64,000 bases of DNA from Lates calcarifer (taxonomy: Eukaryota; Chordata; Actinopteri; Centropomidae), in contig NC_066851.1 of assembly GCF_001640805.2 (NCBI RefSeq), positions 10,809,550 to 10,873,549 of the forward strand, given 5' to 3'. Of the stretch, positions 11,101-24,300 are shown in pieces (within the stretch, counting starts at the first letter, position 1; each line of letters starts with the position of its first letter). The position numbers and the translations under genes were made by a program. Below the pieces are notes generated by a model. The model did no database searches, had not been told where the DNA came from, and saw only the letters and a program-made list of their open reading frames with translations.

Positions 11101-13843
11101 TCCTGGATTTAGGCAGGAAGGGCAACACAACATCCACCTGAAATGGGTAACATCTGTGTTCCATCCCTACATGAACATGAAAGTAAACATGAGCACTGTG
11201 GCTAACATTTGGTCCACACAAGAACAGATGGTAAATCCATTTTCTAGATTAAATCAATCAAAGTGAAGGCATTCTTGCTTGTTGATGGCTATTTTCTGTG
11301 ATTAGCGTGTCTGTATTTACATCTACTAACTTACCTGTTTCAGAGACGACACTAACAGCCATATTGGTGACATCAGATGAACAGCGCACTTGTGTGTCTT
11401 CAGTAGATGGGTCCTCATATTTGCTAAGCCCGGTCACTCTGTTGACGTAAACCGTCTTTCCCACGGATGTATCATAGTGATGAAGCCAGTCACCTGCATC
11501 CTCTTCTTTCTCACCCGACTGAGGGTTTGTATTGCAACCTGAGACCAGCTCAGGATTCAGTGCAGTGTCACAGAGATTCTCATTGTTGTTGCTGTCTTGG
11601 ATGTCATCACCACTGCTGAGACAGGTATTGTCCTGTGAGGCTTTTGAACCCTCGGACTTGTGTTGTTTCAAATGGCAGAGTTTAGCCGCCAAAGATTTCT
11701 TGCCTTTACTCTGAGCTGAAACTGGTTTTAGCTTGGTGAAAACAGAGAGGGCTGGTGGGCTTTGGCTCGGTGTCTCATTTTTTTGTGTCTGTGTAACATC
11801 ACCATCCTGCTGATCTTTCTGGCAAACCAAATAATTCTGGGGATTCTGCGGGAGCCTAGTGTTGTTCTGTAAATTAGTCTCCAGAGAGGGTAATTTAACT
11901 TCATTAGATTGACCAAATGCTCTTCTAAACTTGTCAAGAGATCCAGACTCCTTACATAAAGACAACCTTTGACAAGATTCAATTCTGGAAATCTTTGAGG
12001 GAATGTCACAGTCTGCATTCAGTGAAATTTTATATTTTGACACAAGGGATCTCTCCTTGCCTTTCTGTGCTAAATTTTGCTTCTGAAACACTGACCTGTT
12101 GATTTGGGAAACATCCTGAGTCTGCAGACTTTGATGAATGAATGGATCAGACAGACAGATCTTTCTATTACTCATTAAAGTCTGTTTGTGTCCTCCTGCA
12201 CCCACATGGTCAGGTAATAATTGCTCAATGCAGTTTAAATCAGGCTGAATTTGTTGAGTGATGCTGTCTGGTAAAATCACATCACTGGCAGAGGAGGCAT
12301 TGTTTAATCGTGTCTCGTGTCTTCCTTTAGAAAGTTGTGGTTCTTCACTCTTCAATTGTCTGACTGGCCTTGATATGCACATAATTTGAGAGCCTTCCTC
12401 AGCTTTACTGAATGTTGGCTCCTCTTCTTCAGTAATGTTATCATCAGATGCAGGTTCCAGTTGACACTGAGGCTCATCTCTACATTCTTTTCCTTCACTT
12501 TGTATCTTCTCCAAGTCATCTGCAGGCATCTTTTCAGCCTCATCGCCTTTACATTCCATCAGATCAGACTCCTGGCAAACTCTGTCCTCAGAAACACAGT
12601 CATCTTTGCGCTTACGATGAACAGATTCAGATGCCAGTTTCATTCCAATACTGCAATCTAGCGTGGAAGCACTGCTAGCTGCCTGGCCGCCTTTGCCACT
12701 GCTGTTCCCCTCTTGATCTGTACTGTCAGTGCTAAACAGCTGAGGAGACACATAGTCCAAGTCATCCTGAGAAAGCACAGCCACCAAGTTCTCCCTGCTC
12801 AGAAAAGCTTTCACTGCTTCTTCTATGCAGAGCAAAATGCCATCCCAATCTTTGAACTCTATTAGAGTTTTGGCAGGCTCAAGACAAATGTCATATTCTG
12901 AGTAAGGACATTTGATATTGATGATATATACTCCATGCAGCTCTTGGCTTCGTTTGTGCTTTGGACTCCTAATGGCAGACTGCCCATCTGGACTGTCACA
13001 TTTCTGATTTGAACTGCTCAGTCTGCGTAGGAGAAAGTTCAGCAGCTTGTGTATGCGTGTTTTCAGCAGCAGTCTGGCATTTACATACAGAAACTGTAAA
13101 CTGTTGTTGTAGTGGCCCTCTCTGCCAATGTAACCGGTCACCTCAAACTGCCCATGTGTGTAGCTAATTTCTCTCAGTTTCTGTGCTCGCACAAGACTGT
13201 GTATCTGAACAAACCTGTGATACGTGTTTTTGGCTTTGGGAAGCTGCACCATCATGGCTCCTGTGCAGTCATTCTTCAGGGTGAAAGACACAGAAGGATG
13301 CATCAGAGAAATAGCCTCGACCCTGTGTCTGATCCTCTCACCCTCCAGCACAGCATCCATCCTCTTCCTCCGGACTGGCATGTTGTGGAAGAAGTTACAA
13401 ATGACAACAGTCGTCCCCGCAGAGGGTCGAGCCGTCTCTGCTTCGAAGACGTCCAAGCCTTTGCCGTTCTTGAAAATCTTCACGTGTGTTTTAACTGTTG
13501 ATCTGGTTCGGGACGAGATTTCAACAAGCGTGGCTAAAGAAACTATACTCGCCAAGGCTTCTCCTCTAAAACCGTACCACTTGAGGTCGTCCAGGTCTTC
13601 AAGAGAGTTGCATTTGCTTGTGTAGTATCTGTTTCCCACACGCTCAATATCTTCAGCGCTCATCCCAGCGCCGTTGTCGATTACCTGAACTTTTAACGCC
13701 TCCATGTCCATCCTGACCCCCACACAGGTCGCCTCGGCATCGATGCTGTTTAGGATGAGCTCCTCCAAACACTGTTGAAGGGACGGGATGGCGACACCGG
13801 AGCGAAGTTTCCCCTGAACCTCTTTGGGCAAACACTTAATCAT
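8145..13843 (-). CDS. mlh3: MutL homologue MLH3, with an apparent +1 frameshift in exon 8
   Basis: Forms the MLH1-MLH3 (MutL gamma) endonuclease that resolves meiotic crossovers and helps mismatch repair. Twelve coding exons: 11335-13843, 11065-11166, 10876-10955, 10689-10793, 10499-10583, 10347-10415, 10148-10256, 8885-9045, 8764-8787, 8583-8661, 8320-8471, 8145-8216. The large first exon carries the GHKL ATPase motifs ([30 protein letters not shown]). Exon 6 has the metal-binding endonuclease motif [12 protein letters not shown]. Exons 10-11 have ACHGAIKFND and [11 protein letters not shown] start at MIKCLPKEV as in other vertebrates; an in-frame Met 10 codons upstream (13873) also exists. 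Exon 8 is 161 nt, one base too long: the frame switches between LGL and [15 protein letters not shown]. Exon 4 ends in a GC donor. Whether the frameshift is real or a sequence error is open. Confidence 0.93.
9046..10147 (-). other. mlh3 intron 7
   Basis: A 1.1-kb intron, the longest in this otherwise compact gene. I see no exon, RNA gene or clear repeat in it. An A/T run sits near 9428-9442. Confidence 0.4.
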
Positions 13844-13873
13844 TGTGTTCACCAGTTCACTTATATTTAGCAA

Positions 13874-15355
13874 TACAGTAACTAGGCAGCTGTCTGTTAG
13901 CTAACTAACGTTCGGTAACGTTAGCTTTACGCTAGCTAGTTCCGCGTATTCCAACAATAACCGTTTGACCGTGACATAATAAAAAACTCAGGTTTCTCAA
14001 CTCATTAAATTACATACATAAAATGAACAATAGTAAAACCAACTGATAAAAATTCAATTCCTGTTTACAGTCAACGTGAAACAAAAAAGATAAACCTAGC
14101 AGCTAACAACCAAAGGTAACAGTGCCATCTACCGGTGTGACGGACCTCTTCTTCTTTTGCCCTTGGTCATTGGAACTTTGGAGCCATTTTTCAATTTGCA
14201 CACCGCCACCTACTGTACGAAGTGTGTTATATCATGCGTTTGTAGTGGAACGCTGTGTTGGATTTTGTTGCTTTTGTACTCTTTTTGTATTTTCAAGTTA
14301 AAGTTTGGTCAGTTATGTACAAGTAAGTAAATAAGTAAAATCTCACTTAATTCCTGGGCCCTAACAAGTTTTCTCTTCTTCATCCCAGTTCATCTTTCCA
14401 AACTCCATTCATAGCCCATCTTATATTCTGTCTGTGAGTAAAGTCTATGAATAAAAAGTCAAAAATTTTCTCTATTAAATTTGCCAAGAAGTGTTTTGAT
14501 ATTCTTTTTGTAGGCCTTAGTCTTATGAATATCACTTTTTCTTTCATTTTTCTCCCACTAAATCCCTTTGTAGGTCTTGTTTGTTAAGCTTGGGACATCA
14601 TAAACCCAGTAGACATTTTACACAGCAGTAATTTTCTCATAGTTAAGAAAAACACAGGTGTTACCAATTACATCATCAATGGCTCTGTTGTATCTAAGTG
14701 TAAAATCTAGCCATAATTAATGTCATTATTTACACCTGTGATTTTCCTACTTTTTCATGTCAAAATGTCTTCTTGGAGTAATTCAGCTCTCTTCAGTATC
14801 AGCATCTCAGTTTGATCAATGTCATCAAACCATCATGTGCCACCATCAAGCAAAACTGTTCATTTGTAAGAGCTCTTTAAGAAGATGGACTAATCCCATA
14901 GTTTAATTCAAGACACTTGGTTTTCACAAGTATTTCCTAAATGGATCAAACTGACATATATCAAGCATAAATTGATTCTAAATCTCTCTGTGTTTCTCCA
15001 CAACCATCTGCAGAGCTCAGTACTTGCCAAAGGAGGGCAGCGGCATTCTGCTGCACAGTCCTGCACAACCAGGTCTTTTGTGCTACAGATGACATAGCCT
15101 TTTAAAACTGAGCTCATCAGATATTCCCTTATTGCTGTTAATACAATGAATATTTGAACAATTGTGAAGACAGTTGAAAGGGATTTTCAATTTATTAATG
15201 TATTTCCGTGTATTGTAGATGTTAAGGAGACCTAACATAAACACAGATTTTCAACTCATCATTCACTCATCAGTTCCATTCCAACAAATAAAAAGACTAA
15301 ATAAATAACACATCTGCTTTTAAGTTAATATTACAGGCACAATCTATGGGTTATT
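13874..15355. other. mlh3 5' flank and acyp1 3' flank
   Basis: Both neighbours are on the minus strand. The right portion should contain the acyp1 3' UTR; the left, the mlh3 promoter. It is AT-rich and has no open frame with recognisable similarity. Confidence 0.4.
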
Positions 15356-16466
15356 TTATTTTACTATGTTAAAAGATGAATGTTCTAGGCTGTCAACTGT
15401 TTTCTCGTTCTTGAACTCCGCCTTGGCTATGTGTGACTTGGGGCTCCCGGTTGTTTTCAACCATTCTTGCATTTCTTTCACCTTGCTGCGTGGTCCTTGT
15501 AGCTGCCCCTCAACAGTTCCTGCGCTTGTGTTTTGGACCCATCCAACCAGTCCAAGCTTCTTCCCTTCTGCCTGGAAAAAGGAAACAGATAGTGATGACA
15601 GTGACTATGGATTGATTATGGATTTCATAAGAGTAAAAAAACCTGTGCAGAAAGTATTGAGTACTAGTTAAGAGTCAGATCTCATGGTTCTATTGTACAG
15701 ACTACTTATCATTGCCCAACAGGGGTGGGCAGATCAGTCCCCAGAATATCAATACTACCAATATTAAGCCTTGTATCAATACTAGCGTTCAATGTAGATT
15801 GTGTCTTGGCCACAAAATGCTGCACTCTCTGCCTCTCTGTTGCTGCTGTGTTCAGAGATCACCTTATTGATTTGGAGAATTAACACTAAACGTGTGTTAT
15901 TTATCACCTGTCAGGTGTTTTAAAAGGCATGTGATTAAGAAATTAACAGATAATGGTAAAAAGACTATGCAATGAAATGTTTAACAAATCATTCGGTGGT
16001 GCTTAAAATACATTACGTAGTCTGTTAATGATGGAATCACCCTATAAATCAGAAAACATTTACATTGCCTTATTTCAATAATATTAAATATCAATATAAG
16101 CATGGATAACAGTGATTCTGGCCTTGGTATTATTAGATATCAGATCGCCCATCTACATTAGATGGAAAATAAGAAAATAAACGGTTGTGTTAAAGCATTT
16201 AGCATTTGGGGCACTTCCTGACCTTGAACGTAGTAATAAAAAATTTAAGCAAGGTCAAATTATTAGCTTTCAAAGCTTTCAACCGCTTCTTACGGTCTTC
16301 ATCAGTATGTATTTAACTGATGAAAACTTCGGGAAAACCTGGCAAGGCCGGGCTACGCTTATAAAAGCTAGCTTGTCAAACTTACTTGAGTGTATTTCCG
16401 GAAAAAGACACCCTGCACTCTGCCAAAAATTTCATAATCCACTGAAATAAGGTCTTCACTGGACAT
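15356..16466 (-). CDS. acyp1: Acylphosphatase 1
   Basis: Small cytosolic enzyme that hydrolyses acyl phosphates to a carboxylate and phosphate. Two coding exons, 16386-16466 and 15356-15571, join in phase 0 to give 98 residues (human ACYP1 has 99). Exon 1 reads SVDYEIFGRVQGVFFRKYTQ, which holds the phosphate loop (GRVQGVFFR) with the catalytic Arg. Exon 2 starts AEGKKLGLVGWVQNT with the catalytic Asn, then GTVEGQLQGP and SPKSHIAKAEF. All active-site residues are present. The gene is head-to-head with zc2hc1c, and a transposon-like repeat sits in its single intron. Confidence 0.95.
15720..16155. mobile_element. Degenerate hAT-like MITE in the acyp1 intron
   Basis: The left end CAGGGGTGGGCAGATCAG is mirrored at the right end by CAGATCGCCCATC, and the flanking bases also pair (AATATTAAGCC against GGCCTTGGTATTATT). 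Terminal inverted repeats starting CAGGGGTGGGC are typical of hAT elements. There is no coding capacity. The exact right border and target-site duplication are unclear. Confidence 0.55.
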
Positions 16467-16811
16467 AGTGGGCCTAGAAAAGGAGAAATAGGACAGTACT
16501 TGAATGCTGTGTATTGTATCGTGTGTTAGGAACCCATCACGCAGGTGCTACATAACAGCTACAAGCTATGCTAACACATTTCATTGGTATTAAACATTCA
16601 GCCACCTAGATAATGAGAAGGTTACCTTCATATTCACAATACATGAATGTAAAATAGCTAGTTGTCTGTAATATAATCACCTGATTATTGTTGGGAAGCT
16701 GTAAGATGAACATGCAGCAGCGAAAGCGACAGATCGCCGTTTGAAAACATACGGGGCCCTGCCTCAGGAAGTGATGTTTAACGGACCAATCAGAAAACAC
16801 CCGAATACTTG

Positions 16812-16824
16812 GTTTCTAGGCAAC
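16812..16824. promoter_or_regulatory. X-box-like RFX site between acyp1 and zc2hc1c
   Basis: GTTTCTAGGCAAC fits the RFX consensus RYYNYY-N1-RRNRAC with a one-base spacer. It lies in the 390-bp head-to-head interval, about 40 bases upstream of the likely first exon of zc2hc1c. RFX factors drive genes of ciliated cells and testis, which would suit zc2hc1c. Sequence-only inference. Confidence 0.4.
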
Positions 16825-17833
16825 AAGTGTAAACGTTGGAAAAAGGGAGTCGCAATGGTTAGTATGGCTGCTCTCCTATTTCCAGCTTAACAGCTGCGTT
16901 TCGTTGAGACGACACACAAAAAGTCTTTTATATTCAAGATAGGATTTAAGGAAAATTTGTCATGACAAATTCCATATTCTTCTGGTAAGTAGAGAGTTGC
17001 TTGCAGCATTATTTTTTCAGAGAAGGACGTTTTTCATTTAACTAGAAAATGCTATCTAAAGACAACAAAATACTCCCTAACAGCAGTGTACTGTATTACA
17101 GGGGTTTTAAACTGCTATCCTTGTTTTATTTATGCTATAAGTGGAATGAGACGCCAATAGACTTGGCCTAAACTTATCGGCAAATGAACTTAACTCATTT
17201 GTAATGGAAATGCAGGTATTTAAAGTCTCGATTACTCTTGTCCACGTTGGCTTAAAAGGTGAGTGTGACAGGCATGTGACTTGGCATGGTCTTCTTCATT
17301 AGCAAACTTAAGCTGCTGATTATTTTTAAGCCAACGTAGATGAAAAGTCCCCAAAGTGCTTGAATGGTGCAAAGTGTTAACATATGCAGTTGCATGACAA
17401 CTGTTAACCGATAGTAAGCACTGCGTAATTCGGTCAAAACCTCCAGAACAAGTGAGTATGTGGACCTAAAATGAGCAAAGCCAAAAATGAAGTGTCAAGT
17501 TAAACCTAAAAACTTATGCAGTGAAATTTCTGTTTGTATCACCTGCTTTCAGTTTTGGTCTTACTGGGCTGCTTTTTCTGTATTTGCTCTGGCTTTAATT
17601 CTTAGACTAGGGACTAATTACAGTGACTGAATTACTCACACACATGAGATCACCAGACTCTTTGTCCCTTATAGCCTTCTCTCTTTTAACCTTGCTGTAT
17701 TTTTCTGTATGTTTTTCCCTCAGAAATTATACAGGAAAAAGCAGCTGCTGTGGCGGGCTCAGTTGTCTTTTGCAAGGATCTGTGGGACTAAAGGTCAACC
17801 TCAAAGACATGACCCTCTACAACAGATGAAGTC

Positions 17834-19543
17834 ATGAGCACATACACAAAAAGGAGAATTGGCCCTCAAGGGCAGTACAACACCGAGGGACAAAGACAAG
17901 ACAATGTCTATACTCAAGCACAACATGGTGTCATTCCTGGTATGAGAGCAGATGGAGTAGACCGCCCATTTCCAAATAAGCCTGTTAGCCACAGAAGACC
18001 CCTCAACCCCAGGACACAAGACTCACTCGATCTGCATGATTTAGAAAAAATCACTATAACAGAACAACCAAGAGGCTCACATCATTTAAATGGCATCAGA
18101 GAGACTACTGGATCCCAGCAGCCAAGAAAAGACTCACACATTCTGCCCAGTGGAGAACTGCAGATGGCCAGAGCAATTCATGCAAAAGAGCTCATGCTAC
18201 AGGAGAAGCTGTGGAGGGTTGAGGAGAAAATAAGACAAAAGATCCAGTGGGATAGTGTTGAAGCTGCTGCAGGTAATCATGAGGTGAGGAGGGAGAAAGA
18301 GAGGCACGATAGGACACACACAGAGAGGGGAAAAGCTCAGACAAAAACCAGGCTGTCTGAGCAGCAGAAGAGAGAGGCAGTGAGAGGTAGAGAAATGCTG
18401 ATGCAGGAGAGAAGACAGGAAGATGTTAAACAACTTAGGAGGAAGCAAGATCAGAGGAATGACAGAACAAGGAATACATATGAAGACAAGAGGGCCAGAT
18501 GGAAAAGAGGGGAAACAGAAGGTGCAGAGTGCCCTCAGTCAAAGAGAGAAGGAAATAAAGGAACTTACATAACAGTAAATAAGCAAAAAAATAGTGGAGA
18601 GCTGAACAAATCAAGCTGGGAGAGTGTGAAAGAGCATACCAGAGGAAAAGAGGATGAAAAAGATCATCGCATTTGGGAAGAAGCAGGTGTGAGGCCACAG
18701 GATGGAATAGAGAAAGCAAAAGAAATAGATTGGACAAGAGAAAAGAAATATAGGGAAAGAACATCTAAGGGTGTGCACTGTCCATATGATGAACAGGACA
18801 TGCCTCAAATAAGTCAACAGAAAACTGCACAAATAATGGCAATGGAAAACCACAGAGGGGCAGAACGTAAAATATCAAGGGAATCATCTCTTCCACCTGT
18901 TTCTAACCCCCCTCATTCCAGCAGACAGCACAAGGAGGAGCTGGGACTCATGGATAGCATGGACGCCAGCTTCCAGCTTGTTCCTTGCAGAATATGTAAC
19001 AGAAAGTTTGCAAGTAAAAGGTTAGAAAAGCACATCCAAGTCTGTGAAAAGGTGAAACAATCGCATCGTCAAGTCTTCAATTCCTACCTTAATAGGACCA
19101 AAGGATCCGCCATTGAGGAGTTCTGGAAAACCCACAGCAGGAGCAAGACTCCAGAGGTAGGCCGGTAATATTGTCACCTCACTAATTCATCATAGTGATG
19201 GATAGTGATATCACCAGGGTTACCTTTGACTGGGAGACTATAAATTGGCTGTGTAGGGTTGAAACGGTAGTTGCAAGGAGTGTCTGATGAAAAAATCATA
19301 TTGGTTGCATTATGGGAAATGTAGGATCAAGACTTTGTATTTTTACAATTCAAAACTATATGGGAATTCAGTGTGCAATTTAATATTTTAAAGTGAGTAT
19401 TTACTGTTTTTCATATGTATTATATGTATTTTATTCAGGTTTTACAGAAAAAGAACCACAAACAAAACCACAAGGCAAACACAAAGAATATGCAGCGGGG
19501 TCGACTCCCAGCTGGAACCTCACAGCCAAAATGGTCCAAGTGA
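17834..19543 (+). CDS. zc2hc1c: C2HC zinc-finger protein ZC2HC1C
   Basis: Two coding exons, 17834-19156 and 19439-19543, give 475 residues. The long central part is a charged, Arg/Lys/Glu-rich, low-complexity helical region (about residues 100-330). One ZC2HC finger follows near residue 390: PCRICNRKF, then H and C in LEKHIQVCEK. The end RLPAGTSQPKWSK is the conserved tail of the family. The second exon joins TPE to VLQKKNHKQN in phase 0. An untranslated exon probably lies about 16850-16983 (donor GTAAGTAG) and joins an acceptor at 17723. An 11-codon upstream frame (16855-16890) may be in the leader. Function is little known; the family has fingers that probably bind zinc. Convergent with nek9. 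Confidence 0.93.
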
Positions 19544-21392
19544 TCTGACCCCAAAGGACCCAGATGCTTTGGCCCTGGACGAGTTGAATAACAAATCCTC
19601 AGGTGTCAGCACATCAAGTTACCCATCACCATCTTACTACTGTCAATACAGTCTTTGAGGTTTGATTTTTTCCCTTAACAGAATTTTGTTACAAACCTCT
19701 TCTTCACATTGTTTAAATATATTCCCTAACTAAACAGAACTGTATGTGATAGTTAGTTAGTAGCTTTGGCTCAAGAATAGCTTACTTATAAGCTAGTACA
19801 GTATACTGTAGCTTAAACTGTGGGAAATATTGACTATACACATGTAACAAAAGACAGCTGTTTTATTTATGGCTTTAACACAAAGCAGGAAGCAACAGTG
19901 TGACTGTGAGAGAAGGAGTGTTTGTATAACTGTTACATCTCCATAATATTTGGTAAAATGTTGAAAAAAGTAAACCACATTTTAAATGCTTTCAACACAC
20001 TTTGTAAAAAAAAAATTTCACCTAAGGCACAGCATTGTCATATTTACTCTGATTTTGGTTTCAATAGCTTGAAAGGCACTCTGTCTGTATTTAAACTTGT
20101 ATTTTACTCATGAAAAAAAAACATGAAAACACTGCCAGTGTTCTACTGTTGACATCTGGCAGTTCACTGACCACAAGGTAACTGCTTGAAAGCTACTGAT
20201 AAAGGGTTTTACACATAAATTTGTTATAACACACACAATAAACAAAACCAACGGATCTCAACAACGACAACAAAAGCAACTGGATATATGTTTCACAAAT
20301 GATGCAAAAAATTGTCAAGACATTGCAGAAAGTACCAAAGACAGATAAAATGGTTAAAAAATGCAATAAGAAAAACACATGAGAGCTGCAAGGTCAGCTA
20401 TATAATAAATGATTTAAAGACCACGTTTTCCACATCCTAAGAAAACTGTTCAAGTGTTCATACATATAACGAAGACGATAGACCTACATGTGCTGCGCCA
20501 ACAAGAATTCAAGAGTCAAAGAAGGCAATAATAAAGAGTAACCTACTTGTTAAAAAATAAATCAGTAGTTTCGTGTTTCACACAAATGCTCTTATATGAC
20601 AATAAAACATGCAAATTTATAAATATGTATTTGCATGTGATCATTTGAATATGTTTGAAATAGCTAACATGTCTGATAAATATGACACAAAGTTTTAGAG
20701 GCTATATTGTTTTTGGCGCTTTAACCTTTTAAGAATAACAGATGAAATTAAAATAATTATCAGTAAAGTGATATTTAAGAAAGCTATGTTTTCACATTGG
20801 AAGACTGTGCCAACATGAGTATGGACAACATACTGGCTGCCAATCTGAACAGGTGAAAAAAAAAAAGAAACCTTAACTTTGGATGCATTAGCAAATGGTT
20901 TCTTACTTGCATGAGCTGGTCTTACCTGTTATGTGATAAATACTAATATCTTGAGGCACTGACAACTGAAGCCTCAACGCTGACATCACTGAAAGTCAAC
21001 ACTAACACCACCGACACATGGACTTAACATTCACATTGCAGAGTAACACTATGATCAGATTGTCTCTCGCAGATGTCAAGGTCCAATGCTTCATGTTGAA
21101 TCCAGCCAACATTTCAGTCTGTGGAGAAACCAGCTAGATCACTGCACCCAGGTGAAGTGTGCATATGAGAGTGTGCAAGGTATTGTACAGTATTACATAT
21201 GCAGTAAAATGTAATCATGCAACCTAAGCGCTCTGCCAGACATGTATACTGTAATGTAACCGTTGTGAGTGGGCGTGAGGATGCACTCTCTGCTGCACCT
21301 CTGACTGAGCCTCCACTTCCCATGTAACCAGCTTGTTTAATTCAATATGCTGTGATACCTCTCCTGTAATCTGGAAATCTGCAGGTTGATGC
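19544..21392. other. Convergent 3' region between zc2hc1c and nek9
   Basis: Untranslated ends of two converging genes. It is AT-rich with no supported exon. One small hairpin (ACTGCCAG and CTGGCAGT with a 17-base loop, near 20131-20164) is visible; I assign it no function. Confidence 0.4.
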
Positions 21393-24300
21393 TCACACGC
21401 TGGCCCCTGCAGATCTGCTCCCATGGTTTGAGAATCCGCCGCCCCTACCGCTTCCATCCCCAGGCCTACGGTCAGGGTGATGGTTTCCGTTACTATCGCA
21501 CCCTGCTTCCCGTAGCGCCGAACAATTGATTGCCGCCCAAAGCCTCTCATTCTCCTTCTGTTGCTCATTGACCTAGAGATGGCAAGAGTACAAATTGTGA
21601 TTTTACTTAACGCATGTGGATCAAAGTTGGCTCTGAAGCAGGGGTGGGGGGTTGACGTTGAGAAAAATGTCTCACCTGCTTCTCAAGCATCTGAATCCTC
21701 AACTCCTGACGAGCGACTGTCTCTCGCAGCTGCAAAAAAATAAAATAAACTGTTCATATTGTGGCAATGGGATGTTCTCATTTATTATTCAATGAAAAAT
21801 AAATGTGATACCTGTGTGACCTCACTACTAGCACTGCAGCATGCACCCGATTCTCCTATTTTACAGACGCGAGTCTCCTCCAGTCCATTGAGGTTGTTAC
21901 AGCTCATTCGTTTAGTCTGTAGAGGGGACATGAACAACAGTATTGTGAAATTTTTAAGCTTTCATTTAAAGTATATAATTAATGTCTAGATCAGTACAAA
22001 CAGCAACTATGTTGGCATTACCGATAGGCCTTTCTTACTGCTGACTGCTGCTGCCGCAGCCTTCAGCTCTTTCAGTTCCTCATAAGGTAGAGTGACGCTC
22101 TCGGAGAAAGAGGAGAGCTGGTCAGGAGTGGATAGCTCAGAGTCTTCTGGCATCGGGATGAACTCCGCATCCTCAAGCTCCTGTTGTATGAGAACCTCGC
22201 TGAATTAGAGCACTGCGAGTCTCCATTAAGTTGTTTCCATTTTTGGATTCAAACATAGGTTTCTTTATTCCTTCATGATAACAAACCTTTCTGAGCCAGA
22301 GAGGGCAGGAGCTGTCCCCTGTCTGATTTGCCATTGACATCATCGGGGTCCCCAGGAGGCCGTCCTCTGTGTTAACCTCCAGTGTACCCCCAAGACCCCT
22401 GTCACGACACTCTGTCTCCGAGCCTGCCTCTATGTCTAGATCCACTGTGGATGTAGACGCCTCCTGGCCCAGTCCTTAATTCACACAGACAGCAATCACT
22501 CACACAAACATGCAAACTTGAAAATATAGACTTGCTATTCTGAATCAGTACATAAATCAGTGACCGAAAAAAAGCATTTACCACTACCAATTGATAATCC
22601 ACTGCTGTTTGAGCGAATAGTCTTGGAGTTGAGCACTTTCTCTGCAAAGAAGAAAATGTATTTATTAGACATCTGGCTTCTTGCCCCAGTATGCTGTGCA
22701 GGTGTCTGGTTGTGATTACTAACCCATTATAATAATGGTGTGCCAGCCACGGCAGGAGAGGTCCGGTACATGATGGAGGGAACCAAAGATGGGCCTTGGC
22801 ATAGCGGGGCAAACCTCTGAACCAAATCCCTTATCAGCAGGCATCCCAAGTCGTCCATTTCCTGCATTTCCCCACGCAAAGATCTGATTGTCTGATAGAA
22901 AAAAGATAACAATGAACACGCAAGACCAAAAGTCTGAGGCAGTCTGTTCCATGGGTCAGTAAAATTGTTATGCAATTGAAAATGTATATTTTTGCAGCAA
23001 TGTATGTGTTCTTACCCTCAGTGGCTGCAATGGTGAAGCCGTCTCCACAGGACACTTTTGTCACTGTCTTCCCTCCAAAGGGTCCGACAAGGACTTGGAC
23101 ACCCTGGTGTTTCTTAAAGTCCTTCACGCCCAGTTGTCCGTACTTGTTGCAACCAAAGGTAATCAAACGGCCACGTTCTGTGAAGGCAGAAATCATACGA
23201 ATGAACTTTTCTTTGGAATGGTGATATTTCTCACACGAGACATATCAGCCTCTTCCTGCAGTACCATCAATTGCAGCTGTATGGGTCTTTCCTGGAGCTA
23301 TGGTCTGGATTGTGAACCGCGACAGCTGCTTTACCAAGGTCAGTGTGGTGATGTACGGGATCCCCTGGTAACCCTGGTGCATAGGAAAATGAACATATAA
23401 ACAAAGCTGCATCACCTAAAGCCTCTACAGTGATATAGTCCTTTAGGTGTAACCCAGTACCTCTCCAGGGTGGTTTTTGAGACCAGAGATTCCTTGGTTC
23501 AGACCCAGCTTGTTGAATTCATTGTTTCCACATGCTAGGACTTTGCCAGTTTCTGTCAAATAGAAGGTTCCATCGCTGCCACATGACACTGCAGAGATGG
23601 TGGCACCTTTAGGGATCTCCACCTTGGAAAACCAGAGAACAATCAGTAAATAAATTGCTACAGTAGTCTACAATAGTCTTATCACATCAAACACTTTAAC
23701 TGGCTAGTGTAAGGCTTTGGAACAGTCAAGAAAATGCAAGAACACTACTTACTTGCATCGGGGAAGAGAAGTCATCCTCACATTCCAGGCCCAGACGCCC
23801 TGCAGCAGGAAAACAGAGCAATTTTGACAAGGAACACCTGGTGTGACTGTACATTCAAAGGGCCCTTGTCTCCACCTGCTGGCAATAGTTATAACAGCAA
23901 AAACAACCTGGCAGAGGCTTAATGACATCAGCTCAAAACAACAGTACATACAGCAACCCCTATGTACCATACTCTCCGCAGCCCCAGGAGTAGATTTCCC
24001 CACTCTGAGTCAGGACCACCACATGGTTGTCCCCACATGAAACCTGATGGACAGGCCGCTCCTCGAAAAACTCCAAAAGCACCGGCTCCAAAACCTCACT
24101 CCCGAGCTCGCCCTCCACTCCAATGCAGCCGTAATAGTCTGACCCAAACATGTACATCTGGTCCTCATCTGCAAAAGCAGCAGTAGAGAACGCATTAGAA
24201 AAAAAAGTGACTTTACAGATATTTTACCCCATAAGTTCCTGTTTTCACAGGAAGCTTTCCTGACTCACCGGTAACACAGGCAGTGAAGTCAGCCCCACAT

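Noticed and set aside
16250..16330. Retrotransposon 3' end in the acyp1 intron (TTTCAACCGCTTCTTACGGT)
   Set aside because: It vaguely resembles a fish repeat, but the match from memory is too weak to call.
20131..20164. Possible microRNA hairpin (ACTGCCAG/CTGGCAGT)
   Set aside because: An 8-bp stem with a 17-base loop is too short for a microRNA precursor.
21224..21568. 114-codon minus-strand frame overlapping the last nek9 exon
   Set aside because: The splice phase from exon 22 (phase 0) selects the other frame, [12 protein letters not shown], which continues the coiled coil.
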